From the NCBI GenBank assembly GCA_036245525.1, contig BTPG01000005.1, positions 116,854,619 to 116,918,618 on the forward strand: DNA of 64,000 nucleotides, written 5' to 3'. This DNA comes from Semisulcospira habei. Lineage: Eukaryota; Mollusca; Gastropoda; Semisulcospiridae. The notes beneath the pieces were generated by a model. The model did no database searches and was not told where the DNA came from. It saw only the letters and a program-made list of their open reading frames with translations. Of the stretch, positions 1 to 10,615 are shown piece by piece; the stretch's first letter is position 1; each line of letters begins with the position of its first letter. Position numbers and translations under genes: made by a program.

Positions 1-527
1 CGCGTCGTTTACCTTACCATAATGAGGCAGTAGAGGAACCCGCAAAGGACGCAGACAAACTAGTGCACCAAGGCGCAGCCCCACCAAAATGGCGCCGAAG
101 ACCGGCTCCCCTCAGTCCAAGGTCAGTGAGCGGCGTAGCATGCAGAGAACACAGGCACAACCAGTCCGCGAAGCTGGGAACACCACCGCAACTCACAGGA
201 AGCGTCCAAGCCTACACAGGGTCCTCGAGGCTAGCTTTGATTGATTGTACATTGCTTAACGTCCCGACAGCAACAAGGCTTTCTCAGGACGTGCCTGCAC
301 TGCTTGTGAAAAAAAACAACCAACTAAACAGAACATTGAATGTATGTCGCCAGCCGGTCAAACACATTAAATAAACCTAACACATGGGGCCTAAATAAAG
401 CTAAGACCATTTAGCAACACACATCCAATATCAAGAGCTACAGGCAGTGCAGACAGTAGGGAGAGTTTAAAAAAGGCAAATACAGGTGAATGGACCTCGG
501 GTAGACAGAAACACATGCCCCAGAATA

Positions 528-916
528 ATTGATTGATTGATTGTACGTTGCTTAACGTCCCGACAGCAACAAGGCTTTCTCAGGACGTGCCTGCACTGCT
601 TGTGAAAAAAAAAACTAAACAGAACATTGAATGTATGTCGCCAGCCGGTCAAATACATTAAATAAACCTAACACATGGGGCCTAAATAAAGCTAAGACCA
701 TTTAGCAACACACATCCAATATCAAGAGCTACAGGCAGTGCAGACAGTAAGGAGAGTTTTAAAAAGGCAAATACAGGTGAATGGACAAAGGGTAGACAGA
801 AACACATGCCCCAGAATAGAGAGAAAAACCCACCCTGTGGGGCTGACCAGGGTGACCCTGGGAACTAAAAAATACCTAACCCCACCCAAGTCCCCCAGGG
901 CAGACCCGGGTGGGGC
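528..916 (-). mobile_element. ~385 bp CAAT-tailed retroposon, copy 2, nested in copy 1
   Basis: This second full-length copy (389 bp) is inserted in copy 1. The 12 bp repeat TGCCCCAGAATA at 516-527 and 917-928 is the duplicated target, and it is a piece of copy 1 itself. The two copies are highly similar. The tail side, at 528, has four ATTG units in the plus orientation. Confidence 0.82.
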
Positions 917-1024
917 TGCCCCAGAATAGAGAGAAAACCCCACCCTGTGGGGCTGACCAGGGTGACCCTGGGAACTAAAAAATACCTAACCCCACCCAAG
1001 TCCCCCAGGGCAGACCCGGGTGGG
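808..1024. repeat. Apparent ~110 bp tandem copy caused by nested insertion
   Basis: The segment from CCCCAGAATAGAGAG to CCCGGGTGGGG occurs twice in a row. It is explained by copy 2 (ending at 916) lying next to the displaced 5' end of copy 1 (929-1024), not by tandem duplication. Confidence 0.7.
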
Positions 1025-1221
1025 GTCCTCGAGGCTAGCAGTAGGGCGAAGCAAAGAGAGGACACGTGGGATAGAAACACTACGGCCGGACCAGCCACGA
1101 GCGAGTGAGTACAGTTCACAAGGCGCCGCTGTCTCGTCAGAACCAAATTCGAAACCCCGACGAGGTAACCACACGAAAGCGTCCAAGCCAAAAGGCTCAC
1201 AGCGTAGGCTTGAATTCCAAC

Positions 1222-1534
1222 AAAAATTCATTTTACTTTAAAAGGTATTTTTTCGAAAAATACTTACCGATGACATGACTGAATGGAAGTGTCTACTACT
1301 TACTCATTCTAGCCTAAGAGCCAGTTGTGTTAAAACACAACCCGGGAGGCACTCGGGGAACCCCGAGGGGACCAAGAGTTGTCTCCCTATACCCACCACC
1401 CGGAAGCCGGGTACCCATAATCCCTCAGTCAGGATACTTAGCACACCAGCGGCAAGCGGGGCAGGTGGGAGGGTCGTTTGAGTCATGTCATCGGTAAGTA
1501 TTTTTCGAAAAAATACCTTTTAAAGAAAAATGAA
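1222..1534. mobile_element. Short inverted-repeat element related to the large element
   Basis: The ends (1222-1281 and about 1480-1534) are inverted copies of each other over roughly 55 bases, including GGTATTTTTTCGAAAAATAC and ACCGATGACATGACT. The interior (about 1279-1432) is nearly identical to the right subterminal part of the large element at 7638-7784, in the opposite orientation. It looks like a small non-autonomous relative or an extra end of that element. There is no coding potential. Confidence 0.65.
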
Positions 1535-2279
1535 TTTGTTTCTTCAAAAACATTACCGATGACATGACTGAATGGAAGAATTGCGAATAGGAGGTGGGTG
1601 CCGCGCTCCAGCACACCTTAGGGCCCAAGGGCCGTCCTCCCTAACGCAAACTCCCGACGACCCTAGGTAGGTGAATACCTACGGCGCTGAGGCGCCAGGA
1701 GGGAGTTGTGCCCCCCGCAAAAAAGGCCCCCACCAGAGCGAGGAGTCTCGCTGGCCTGGCAGAACTCTGCGATCGAGGCGGGCGAAGTCATCCTGCCCGC
1801 CAGCCTCCCGTAGCCACGAAGTGCAAGACAGTACAGTCCCTGACGAATGTGACGTTCGTGGCCCTGCAAATGCCTTGATAACGTACCTGTAGCCTCTAAC
1901 CTCCCTGAGGGAGGGGTCCTGTAATTCAGAACGTATGACTGAGCGTAGCCAGGAAGAACATCCGGCATGTAGCATCAGTGCTGCCGGAACCGGCAGAGAG
2001 GCGAGCGCGTCCGTAGCAAACGGCTATGTCGTAGGCACCCGTGAGGCTTGTACAGGGATTTGCTACGTGGTCTCCTGGTGGAATAGCGCCCCGTAAGCGG
2101 GCGCAAGGTGAACCCGTGGACCAAGGCGCGGCGGTCCAGGTAAGGTATGGTCCGAGAGGAGCTGTACGTAATTGTTCCCTCGAACTGTAGGCAGACCGGG
2201 CGAGTCGTAGCTCCTGAAGCTCGTTAACCAATCCACCATGGCAACATCCCTCAGGCGCCGTATGGCTGCAAGGGCAAGA

Positions 2280-5200
2280 CGTAGCATGCGATGACTCCTC
2301 CCGAGGGGAGTCGACAGGAGGCTCCGGACGAGCGCGTGTAAGTCTCTCCGAACCGGGCTCTGAGGAGAGGCGGGTTATCTGCCAGCAAGTGGACCCCCAG
2401 CAGGATCCCGGTGGCTTACTTGGAGACGAGTGGGTACCGAGATTGGACGTGGGACGTCGCCAAGCGCGACTCTCTGAACTGGGCTCTGTGAGGCGAGTTC
2501 TCTGCTTTTCAAAAGCTGTGTCCGGGCTCGCTCCGTCCGGGTAGCGGCCTCGCCGGTCAAAACCCCATCCTGTGCCCTAGTCCACTGAAAACGTAGTGGA
2601 GACCCTCCACAGGATCATCCTGGTCTCATGCACCAATCCTCCGAAGGTGTCCTGGTGTATTCCGTGTGTAGCCACTGGTCCCACTGGGGAAGACTGGCCC
2701 AGATCTACCGTCGGTCCAGGTAGCGTCACGCACGGAGGGAGTTGAAGTTCTTTCCCCAGCACCAGGGTAGGGGGTACGCACTGGTCGGAGGATCGCCAGC
2801 TGCCCTGATCCTGGAAGTACACCTCTGCTGTCGCGTTGCCGGAGAGGAGAAGCTCCTGTGACCTATCCTTCCCCCCACGAGCAGAAGAAGAAGGCCTAGT
2901 AGTCCGCGTCGGATCCAAGCTAAGCACGCTCTTGTCCGCGAAGTCCGAAGGTCGGAGGGTTGGAGCTCGAGAAGAATCACGGAAGTAGGAAGCGTAGCTT
3001 GAGCAGCCGGGCTTAGAGACGACTAAGGTGAGTAGATCCGACTCCGTGTAGTGGCTAGGTCCTCCACCACGAGCACAGCCAAGCGGTACCACCTGTCCGA
3101 AGTCCGGCACCCCCCGGGTGCCCAACGAGAGTTGTCGAGATGGTTAGACGTCAGGGAGAAGGGGCTGCGCCTTGGTTCCCCAGTGTCCATGATGGATGAG
3201 AACCCCCGGTGAGTCAGGTGGCGATGCCGGGCAAACTTCCGCAGCAGGGCGGCGGCAATGAGCTTGGATGTCCCGTCCAGCGCCGGCCGAGTGTCCATCC
3301 GCGCAGAAGAACAGGTCTGATGGAACCGCAGCACTGGAAGCCAAAGAAGAGGAAGAGGAGAACGGCCGAGACGTCCGAGCAACCAGTCCGAGGGGTCGTC
3401 AGCCGTCAAACTCAGGGTGTCGAAGTCCCGCTGTCTGGAACCGGCGACCGAGGAGGGCGACGAGGGCTCCGAGGGAGGGAATCCCGCTGACGGCGAACTG
3501 CAGAGGTCGACGACTCCCTCCGAAGGGGAGAGCGAAAGACGGAGCGACGCGGCGAGGGTCTCCTGTTTGCCGAAGGCGGGTCCCGACGAGGAGAACGGCT
3601 GCGACGAGGAGGAACGGAACGGAGGGGACGAGGGAAGGGGAAGTGGCTGGTTGATGGGAAGAGGAACGGGACGAACGGGAGTCCGAACGAGAAGAGGAAC
3701 GCGAAGAAGGCGAAACCCGTCTGAGTCGAGGGAGTCCTGATCCGTCGAACGATGAGTGGAGAAGGTCCTCCTACGATCTTGCGAAGCAGAGCGATAACGG
3801 TGAGTAGAATCCCGGCGCCTACGATCTTTGCCAACAGGAGGCTCCGGACGAGTGCGTGTAAGTCTCTGTGAACCAGGCTCTTGGGAGAGGCGGGTTGCTT
3901 GCCGGCAAGGGGACCCCTGCGGCCAGAGACGAGTGGGGAACGAACCAGGCTCTTGGGAGAGGCGGATTTCTGTGCACTAATCCGTTGAATACTCAGTGGC
4001 GTCTTCTGTGTCGGATCAAGTTGGTCTCGCGCGTCCGGTGCCGGGGGCACAGCGGAAGGCGTCTCGGGAAACTCCAAGCACCCGAGCGGGAAGGTCCTCC
4101 TATGATCTTGCGAGGGAGAGCGATAACGTCGAGTAGAATCCCTGTGTCTACGCTCTTCACAACCAGGAGGTTCCGGACGAGTGCGTGTATGTCTCTGTGA
4201 ACCAGGCTCTTGGGAGAGGCGGGTTTCTTGCCGGCCAGGGGACCCCCAGCGGAATCCCGGCGGCTTCTTCAGAGACGAGTGGGGAACGACGGTGGAGGAG
4301 GGACGCCATGAGCGTCCCACCAAACCAGGCTCTTGGGAGAGGCGGGTTCTTTCCACCAGCTGTGTCCGGGCGCGCTCTCTAACGGAGGCGGTCTTGACGG
4401 TCGAACTCCCACTCTGTGCACTAATCTCTCGATTACTCAGTGGCGTTTTCCGTGTCGGATCCAGTTGGTCTCGCACGTCCAGTGCCGGGGGCACAACGGA
4501 AAGTGTCTCGGCAATCTTCAAAGTACCCGAGAGGGTAGGAGGCTCCCTCCTCTAAAGTTCCAGAGATTAGACCATCGCAGCTCCGGCCAGGTAGCACAGA
4601 CGTTACAAGTGTGGTCGGAAGCACACCCAGCGCACAGGAGACAGACTGTATGGATATCCGACGGCCACTGGAAGCCTCCGCATTGTTTGCAGGTCACCAG
4701 TAGGCCAATGCAACACACAAAACATGAGGGCACTCGGCGAGTGTCTACAGGATCACTGGAGGGACGTGAAGAACGGCAACTCCTATGCACGCCAGCAGAG
4801 GAGAGTGGGCGGAGTGTAGACCTGGAGCGGCGTAAGGGTCACTCCAATGAGGTGATCCGTAGAGGAAGAGCATCCAACGGTGCCGATAGTGGTCCCTACT
4901 CTGGCGCCGCGCAGAGCGAGCGGGACGAGTACCCACGAGAGGTGGCCTGGAACTGTGTCGACAGTAGTCTCCGCTTCCTTGGAGACGAGCATCCTTACTA
5001 GAGTCCCTGGACGTGCACGTGAATGTCTCTGAGCCGGGCTCCGAGGGAGGCGGGCTTTCTTGCCGGTAAGGGGGACCCCCAGCGGGATCCCGCGGGCTTC
5101 TTGGAGACAAGTGGGACCGATAGTGGACATGGCTTCTTGGAAGGCTTAGTCCGGACGCGCTCCCTCCTGGAAGCGGCCTCATCGATCCAGGCCCACTTCA

Positions 5201-5900
5201 TGCACTAGTCCACTGAATCCGGTGTGGGGCTTCCCACAGGGACGTCCTGGTCTCAAGCGACCGGTGCCAAGGATACGTTGGATGGCGTATCCACATCCTG
5301 CGCATAGGAGACCCGACCTAGTGGTTGTCCGACGGCCACCGGAACATCTACCTTGCGTGAAGGACATCTGCATGCCCCTCTTCATCGGGGCGGAATGGGA
5401 TCCTTCAAGCACCAACAGCATAGGTCGCTCCCGCCTGCAGACGCTTCAATGCTGCCATCCGCGCTGCTGAGGCCAGGTGACACAATCATCCCAATGTGGT
5501 AGGAGGCACCTCCCGTGTCGGAAGACAGGCCAAGTCCCAAATGGGCGCTGCCTGGACATGAAGAACACACCTACCAGTAGCAGCCGGGCTGGTGCTTACA
5601 GCCGAGAAGCTGCTTGTCCTCTCAAGGTGGTAGTGTACTGCAACGTCCTAAGAAGTCGGACGTGTGCGTAATTGTCTTACCGAGCGGGCCTTGCCAGAGG
5701 CTGTTCACGAGCGCTCCCCCTGGCAGCGGCCTCCACGAACCACGCTCGCGCACTAGTCATGACATCCGGTGTGGCTTCTCTCCCAGGTCAGTCCGTTGTC
5801 GTGCGGAAAGCCCGCAGTGTCCGGAAGGCGCCTAACCGGTGCCGATCGCTTGCCACGCAAGCATGGTCGGCGGGGCATCCGGTGCAGTGGCGAAAGACCC
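2280..5900. repeat. Diverged long-unit repeats inside the large element
   Basis: Related blocks recur: a block with GGCTCTTGGGAGAGGCGGG (or close variants) near 2357, 3877, 3947, 4206, 4329 and 5037, and a block with CACTAxTCxxxTxAxTC...CTGGTCTC near 2580, 3978, 4420, 5200 and 5745. Unit lengths vary, so this is an old, scrambled tandem array rather than a clean satellite. The minus-strand frame at 4521-3412 stays open for 369 codons through several of these blocks, giving repeated RLSQEPG peptides. I cannot show that it is a gene. Confidence 0.5.
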
Positions 5901-6011
5901 CTGGGGGCTGAACTAGCCACTGTCATCTGTGTGAATGGGTAACACATCCCTGCAACAGATAACACCCGAAGGCCTGCGGGCGAGTCCTGTGGGTCTAAGC
6001 CACGAAAGGTA

Positions 6012-6393
6012 TTGATTGATTGTACATTGCTTAACGTCCCGACAGCAACAAGGCTTTCTCAGGACGTGCCTGCACTGCTTGTGAAAAAAAAACTAAACAG
6101 AACATTGAATGTATGTCACCAGCCGGTCAAATACATTAAATAAACCTAACACATGGGGCCTAAATAAAGCTAAGACCATTTAGCAACACACATCCAATAT
6201 CAAGAGCTACAGGCAGTGCAGACAGTAGGGAGAGTTTTAAAAAGGCAAATACAGGTGAATGGACAAAGGGTAGACAGAAACACATGCCCCAGAATAGAGA
6301 GAAAAACCCACCCTGTGGGGCTGACCAGGGTGACCCTGGGAACTAAAAAGTACCTAACCCCACCCAAGTCCCCCAGGGCAGACCCGGGTGGGG
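6012..6393 (-). mobile_element. ~385 bp CAAT-tailed retroposon, copy 3
   Basis: A 382 bp full-length copy is flanked by the 13 bp duplication GCCACGAAAGGTA at 5999-6011 and 6394-6406. It matches copies 1 and 2 along its whole length. It lies inside the large inverted-repeat-bounded element (1535-7828), so it is younger than that element. Confidence 0.85.
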
Positions 6394-6424
6394 GCCACGA
6401 AAGGTAGCCTTCGTAACAACAAAA

Positions 6425-6770
6425 CACACAAGCACCAAGCGGGGTAACAGACTGTCAAGCCTGCACGCCAGCAGTGCAGTCAGAAGGTAGACTCACTGCC
6501 ATCAAGCACTAAGGTGAGCAACCAACATATGTAGCAAAAGTCAAACATGTCATGACAGAAGCGAGGTACCAAACTGCACGCCTACAACTAGCCGTGCAGT
6601 AAGCAAGTAGGCCCACTGCCGCCAAGCGCTAAGGCGAGGGAACAACATATGTACACAAAAGACGAATACGTCATGACAGAAGCGAGGTACCAAACTGCAC
6701 GTCTGCAATCTAGCAGTGCAGTAACGAGGTAGATTCACCGCCGTCAAGCGCTAAGGTGAGCAACAACATA
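6425..6770. repeat. ~122 bp tandem repeat, nearly three units
   Basis: AACATATGTA recurs at about 6523, 6646 and 6766. Each unit also carries GCGAGGTACCAAACTGCACG, an AGCAGTGCAGT-like box and AAGCGCTAAGG. Units differ by several percent and short indels. Confidence 0.75.
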
Positions 6771-7637
6771 TGTACCAACCCCTGTCATAAAAGGAGTCAT
6801 GCCCCAAACATTATTACTAAGGGTGACCGTGTGTGGAAAAAAAAAAAAAAAACACCGGCCGCATGCTGCACAACTCAACACGCAATGACAACCAAGACAA
6901 GAAAAACATCTGGGGCAGTAAATCACCACTTTATGTGGACATGTCATGAGGGGCCCGCCCAGCCAAGGAGCGTAAACCCCCAAGCTGCCCGCCGGAACGT
7001 ATATCCACTCTCTAAGGTACGTGAGCACTTGTCCACAGCGTATGCCTGCGTATGCGAGTGTGCGCTTAAATTCATCACCCGTATCTAAACAACCATCCCG
7101 CATGCGAAAACAGAAAAGGGGCCAGAACAGGCGCTGGTACCGAACAAACCACGCGATGACAAGGCGTGACCCAAGCTGTGCCACTCAGCTAATCAGGCCA
7201 TGGAGTAAAAGAATTCTCCACACCCAAGGTACAAATGCGTAGGAAACTTCGCTACGATTCACCAAAGGTGAGTGGGTGCGCAATTACAGAGAGAAGAAGA
7301 CGAAAAACTTCGTACCTGCACAAACCAGTGCCCAGCCCGGGAACTGGCCGAGGGTCAACCCCGCTACCTTACCTCTCCGCCGAAGGGGAACGGGGGGAGA
7401 CGTCCAAAACGCGCCTGGCACGACCGGCGAAGTTCACCGGACAGCTCACCAGAGGTCGAAGCGTAGGCGCTAAGCAGTGGGGACGAGAAGGCCACGCAGC
7501 AGCACAGGCAGGGCCGACGAAACGATCCTATCTCCCGCTCTTCATTCCAACAGCAAGTCCGAACCCGAGAAACGGTCGAAAAACCAAAGTCCGAAGGCTA
7601 GAGCCGAGCGCAAGACGACTGAATCGTGCGCCTAAGT
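6771..7637. other. Non-coding right part of the large element
   Basis: No gene is recognised. There is a short A-run at 6837-6851, then GC-rich sequence without repeats or clear protein similarity in any frame, up to the subterminal segment shared with the short element. Confidence 0.4.
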
Positions 7638-7828
7638 AGACTAGACTGAGGGATTATGGGTACCCGGCTTCCGGGTGGTGGGTATAGGGAGACAACTCTT
7701 GGTCCCCTCGGGGTTCCCCGAGTGCCTCCCGGGTTGTGTTTTAACACAACTGGCTCTTAGGCTAGAATGAGTAAGTAGTAGACACTTCCATTCAGTCATG
7801 TCATCGGTAATGTTTTTGAAGAAACAAA

Positions 7829-8094
7829 CACTAAGCCTCCAACTGAAGAAGACACAGTCCAATCCTGGAGACACTGACGTATACAACCTTCTATCGTCTA
7901 GCAAAGAAACTGACTGGCGAGCTAGCCGCTGGGCGCATGCGCGTTTGGGTTGGAAGGGAGGCTACTCGGGTTACCGCCTAGCCTATGGCGCCCCTCACCT
8001 GCCATCACGGCCATACTCGTACACAACAATTTTGGGCTAAAATTAGTCTAGCAAGAAACCATTCCTATTAGTAATACCATCGGTAATGTGTTTT
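7829..8094. other. Segment between mobile elements
   Basis: No gene is seen. Near 8080-8094 the motif CATCGGTAATGTGTTTTGAG resembles the end of the large element (7800-7821) in the same orientation, and a weaker version occurs near 10915-10950. These may be ends of related elements. Confidence 0.35.
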
Positions 8095-8374
8095 GAGGAA
8101 ACAAATATTTAATTATCACTCAAAAGGTTCTAGAGGTACAATGCTGGTTAACGAAATCATTCAATATCTCCTTTTATCTAGCTATACGCAAGATATCTAG
8201 TAAAAATATAAAAAAAATATGGACTCCAGTGTGAATCAACTGGTTTTTGTGAAACAGCCATTTGTTCTTCAATCTTAAAAAAGTAAAAAAAAAAGGTCCC
8301 GAGATAATTCTTTTAGAGACAATATCCTAAAATTTCAAGCTTGTCTGTCCTCAAACACGGGCTCTAGTTGCTGT

Positions 8375-8449
<75 letters not shown>

Positions 8450-8640
8450 CGTTTGGCGCCAAAAAGACATTCTCTAGCAAGGTTTGCGTAGCTAGACGTG
8501 ACATCATTTTTATCGTGTTACTTCTTTGCCAGAATTTCTGCGCCGCACACCAAAAACGTCATGTGCATGCTCCGGAATGTGCCCCGACCCAGACCCATTT
8601 CAAAGTCTACCGTATTTTTTAAATACGGTAGACAAAAACA
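8095..8640 (-). mobile_element. ~500 bp repeat, left copy of an inverted pair
   Basis: The sequence from TATTTAATTATCACTC to the TACCGTATTT box is the reverse complement, with scattered differences, of 11815-12310. It contains the CA run 8377-8446 and ends with TACGGTAGAC close to the donor of the fifth FRRS1-like exon. No coding potential is seen. Confidence 0.75.
8377..8446. repeat. (CA)n microsatellite
   Basis: About 35 perfect CA units inside the repeat 8095-8640. Confidence 0.95.
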
Positions 8641-8654
8641 AACACTTGAATTAC

Positions 8655-8846
8655 CATCTGAACATCTGTGGAGAGCCCAAAGGCCACATAGCGGTCTGCC
8701 GACCCAATGAACGCCTGGAGTGTAATAGTGACAACACCGGTAGCAGTGTTTGGCGCCCATGACATCAAGAACCCACACGATCCACCTGAGCAGTCAGAGT
8801 AACAGCCCTTTGTCTTCCCACACTCAGCATCCTTCTGGAAAGAACT
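8655..8846 (-). CDS. FRRS1: FRRS1-like gene, fifth coding exon (start of DOMON domain)
   Basis: This 192-base, 64-codon exon is in phase 0 at both ends. It follows a GTGTTTTCAG acceptor and ends before GTAATT at 8654-8649. It carries the family's ECGKTKGC motif, then GGSCGFLMSW and ADRYVAFGLSTD, the first strands of a DOMON domain, which binds haem or sugar. The next exon should open with the Gly/Asp-rich loop of DOMON. I did not find it to the left, where the sequence is transposon-rich, so the gene probably continues outside the window. Only about 250 residues are covered here; the family is usually much longer. The donor lies within about 30 bases of the inverted repeat at 8095-8640. Confidence 0.85.
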
Positions 8847-9359
8847 CTGAAAACACAGCAGATATAATCAATCAACCAAAAAAAGCACTACAGACAGCCA
8901 AGGGGTTAACTTCATGGTTCTTGATTAGTACATTTCATCACGGTCCAGGTCAAATTTAATGTAATGCAGTAACCATGAGCCATATCATTAGCCTGCATTA
9001 ACCCTTTCCAAAGTAATAAGATTCTAAAACTGAAAGCACCCTTTCACCTTTCACTTCAAAAAGCGAATGACAATTTTACAATCATTTGCAAAAAAAATAT
9101 ACAAAAGAAGGCAGCCGTCCACTACCTGTGAATAATCAAAAACAATGGCTGGAAATGGAAGAAATCAGTTGCAGGGTTTATTCAATGTACTAGGCCATCA
9201 TGTCTGAAGAGGGTGGTTATGTATCCGACAGGTGCTGGCTCACACTGGTTTAATGTGCTTACCGTTTGACAAGAAAACATGAAAGATAACAGCAAAATGA
9301 CAAAACCAAGTTACAACAACAGCATAAAGACACCACCACCGATGCTGACAAATTCAAGA

Positions 9360-9440
9360 CTAACCCTTTGGCTGTCGGTAGCACATTTTTGTTGCAACGA
9401 TTCCTACAGGAAAATGTGCTACCAACAGCCAAAGGGTCAA
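9360..9440. mobile_element. Palindromic element, core D (copy D1)
   Basis: CTAACCCTTTGGCTGTCGGT on the left mirrors ACCAACAGCCAAAGGGTCAA on the right, around a loop with GATTCCTACAGG. It lies in the intron between the fourth and fifth FRRS1-like coding exons. The ends resemble TTAACCCTTT with one changed base each. Confidence 0.7.
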
Positions 9441-9505
9441 ACAGGTGACAAGTGTGTGCCAAAGGAGGTTTTTTTTTTTGTTGTTAAATTCCCAACAAAA
9501 CTTAC

Positions 9506-9629
9506 ACTAGGCAGTGGTGCGGCAGTGGTGACAGTTGTACAGGTATTGGGAACCGTTGAGAGGGTGCTGTTCACCAGTATCGAGCGGACGTCCACCCAAA
9601 ACGTTGTCTGCATCTTCACAAATGTCGCC
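9506..9629 (-). CDS. FRRS1: FRRS1-like gene, fourth coding exon (end of Reeler domain and linker)
   Basis: The 124-base exon follows an acceptor ending GTGTAG (AG at 9631-9630) and ends before the donor GTAAGT at 9505-9500. One base completes the split Arg codon, giving FRATFVKMQTTFWVDVRS across the junction, which is the usual last strand of a Reeler domain. About 25 residues rich in Thr, Ser, Pro and Val follow, with one Cys. This suits the flexible, probably O-glycosylated linker between Reeler and DOMON domains in this family. The exon ends in phase 0. The intron upstream is about 4.9 kb and is full of repeats. Confidence 0.85.
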
Positions 9630-10376
9630 CTACACAGATCAAACCAGCCATTCTCATGTTTCTTTCCATTTTTCACTTTTGCACTGCCAAAAAATAAAAT
9701 TGTGCACAGCCCTTTGTCGTTGTTCAGTTTGGTATTGGAGACACAAAGAAAGGTCCACCTGTTTATAGCTTTCTTTTATAACCACAACTGCAAGCACACC
9801 TGTCTTTAGGCCCACCCTCATTTTTAAATGTAATATGTGGGCACTGCAGATGTTAATTGTCTTATGTGAACCCTTATAAGAAACTGGTCTCCTTCGAAGC
9901 ACTGGTGTGTTCTCTTTCGTTTGCAATGCATAAAACATTCACCTGTCCCAAGATACAGAAAAGGATCAAATGCAAGATGTTTTCCAAAGAAAAGCAAAGG
10001 CATTTAAATACTGTACAGTTAATTTTTAATGTAAAAGAAACCTGAAGCCAAGACGCAAATTTTTGCCATGATGTTAAAAAATCACCCACCGATTACATGT
10101 AATCTACAGTCTGTCTATCAAATGCTTTAATGCATCTAAATATTGAAACGTTTTCACCAAAACAAAGTCATATCCGTTATGGCATGTTCACGTATAATCA
10201 GCCCGTGATATACAGTGGAGCCCAGAGCAAGATTTTAGTTCCAATACTAACTCTTAAGACAAATTTAGTATTAAAAAATAAATAAATAAGAAAGAAGTGC
10301 TGGTGTAAAATGAAGTCTGGGTGCAAATGACGGAAGAAATATGGACCGCAAAGGTGATTTTGCACTGGGGAATTAA

Positions 10377-10615
10377 TTTCAAGGAGACTATTCAAGGCTC
10401 AGATTTTAAACTTGGCCCAAAGGTACTTTGTGGTAAAGCCTTTCTAAACATACCAAAGTACCCTTGGGCCAAGTTTAAAATCTGAGCCTTGAATAGTCTC
10501 CTTGAAAATGCGAATGTTAAGTTTACCATGGACAACAGATGCCAGACGACAAACGCCGGACACTGGAAGGCCCATTACACAGACTCACTTTTGCTATCGC
10601 ACGTGAACCAAAAAA
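10377..10615. repeat. Large palindrome at the end of a TGACCTT-type repeat
   Basis: 10377-10430 and 10452-10507 are inverted copies of about 54 bases (including TTAAACTTGGCCCAA) with almost no mismatches. After the palindrome comes the family's terminal segment ending CTCACTTTTGCTATCGCACG, also found at 14190-14226 and 17320-17357. Confidence 0.75.

Larger units (their letters stand above)
236..1024 (-). mobile_element. ~385 bp CAAT-tailed retroposon, copy 1, split by copy 2
   Basis: The 15 bp direct repeat GTCCTCGAGGCTAGC at 221-235 and 1025-1039 is the target duplication of this copy. Its own sequence is 236-527 plus 929-1024 (388 bp), interrupted by copy 2. In the minus orientation it starts CCCCACCCGGGTCTGCC and ends GGGACGTTAAGCAATGTACA followed by CAAT repeats. 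It contains no open frame worth calling and I see no tRNA-like head. A short unit with long target duplications and a tetranucleotide tail fits a SINE-like element copied by a LINE. I do not recognise the family. Confidence 0.8.
1535..7828. mobile_element. Large GC-rich element with perfect 44 bp terminal inverted repeats
   Basis: Positions 1535-1578 and 7785-7828 are exact reverse complements of each other (44 of 44 bases, containing ACCGATGACATGACTGAATG). The interior is markedly more GC-rich than the rest of the window. It holds degenerate long-unit repeats (2280-5900), a ~122 bp tandem repeat (6425-6770) and the retroposon at 6012-6393. I find no transposase or other recognisable protein in any frame; long open frames on both strands are Arg/Pro/Ser-rich and look compositional. 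It may be a large non-autonomous DNA transposon or a decayed one. Target duplications are not clear. Confidence 0.6.

Noticed and set aside
808..1024. Tandem duplication of a 110 bp unit
   Set aside because: It is explained by one retroposon copy inserted in another, with target duplications on both levels.
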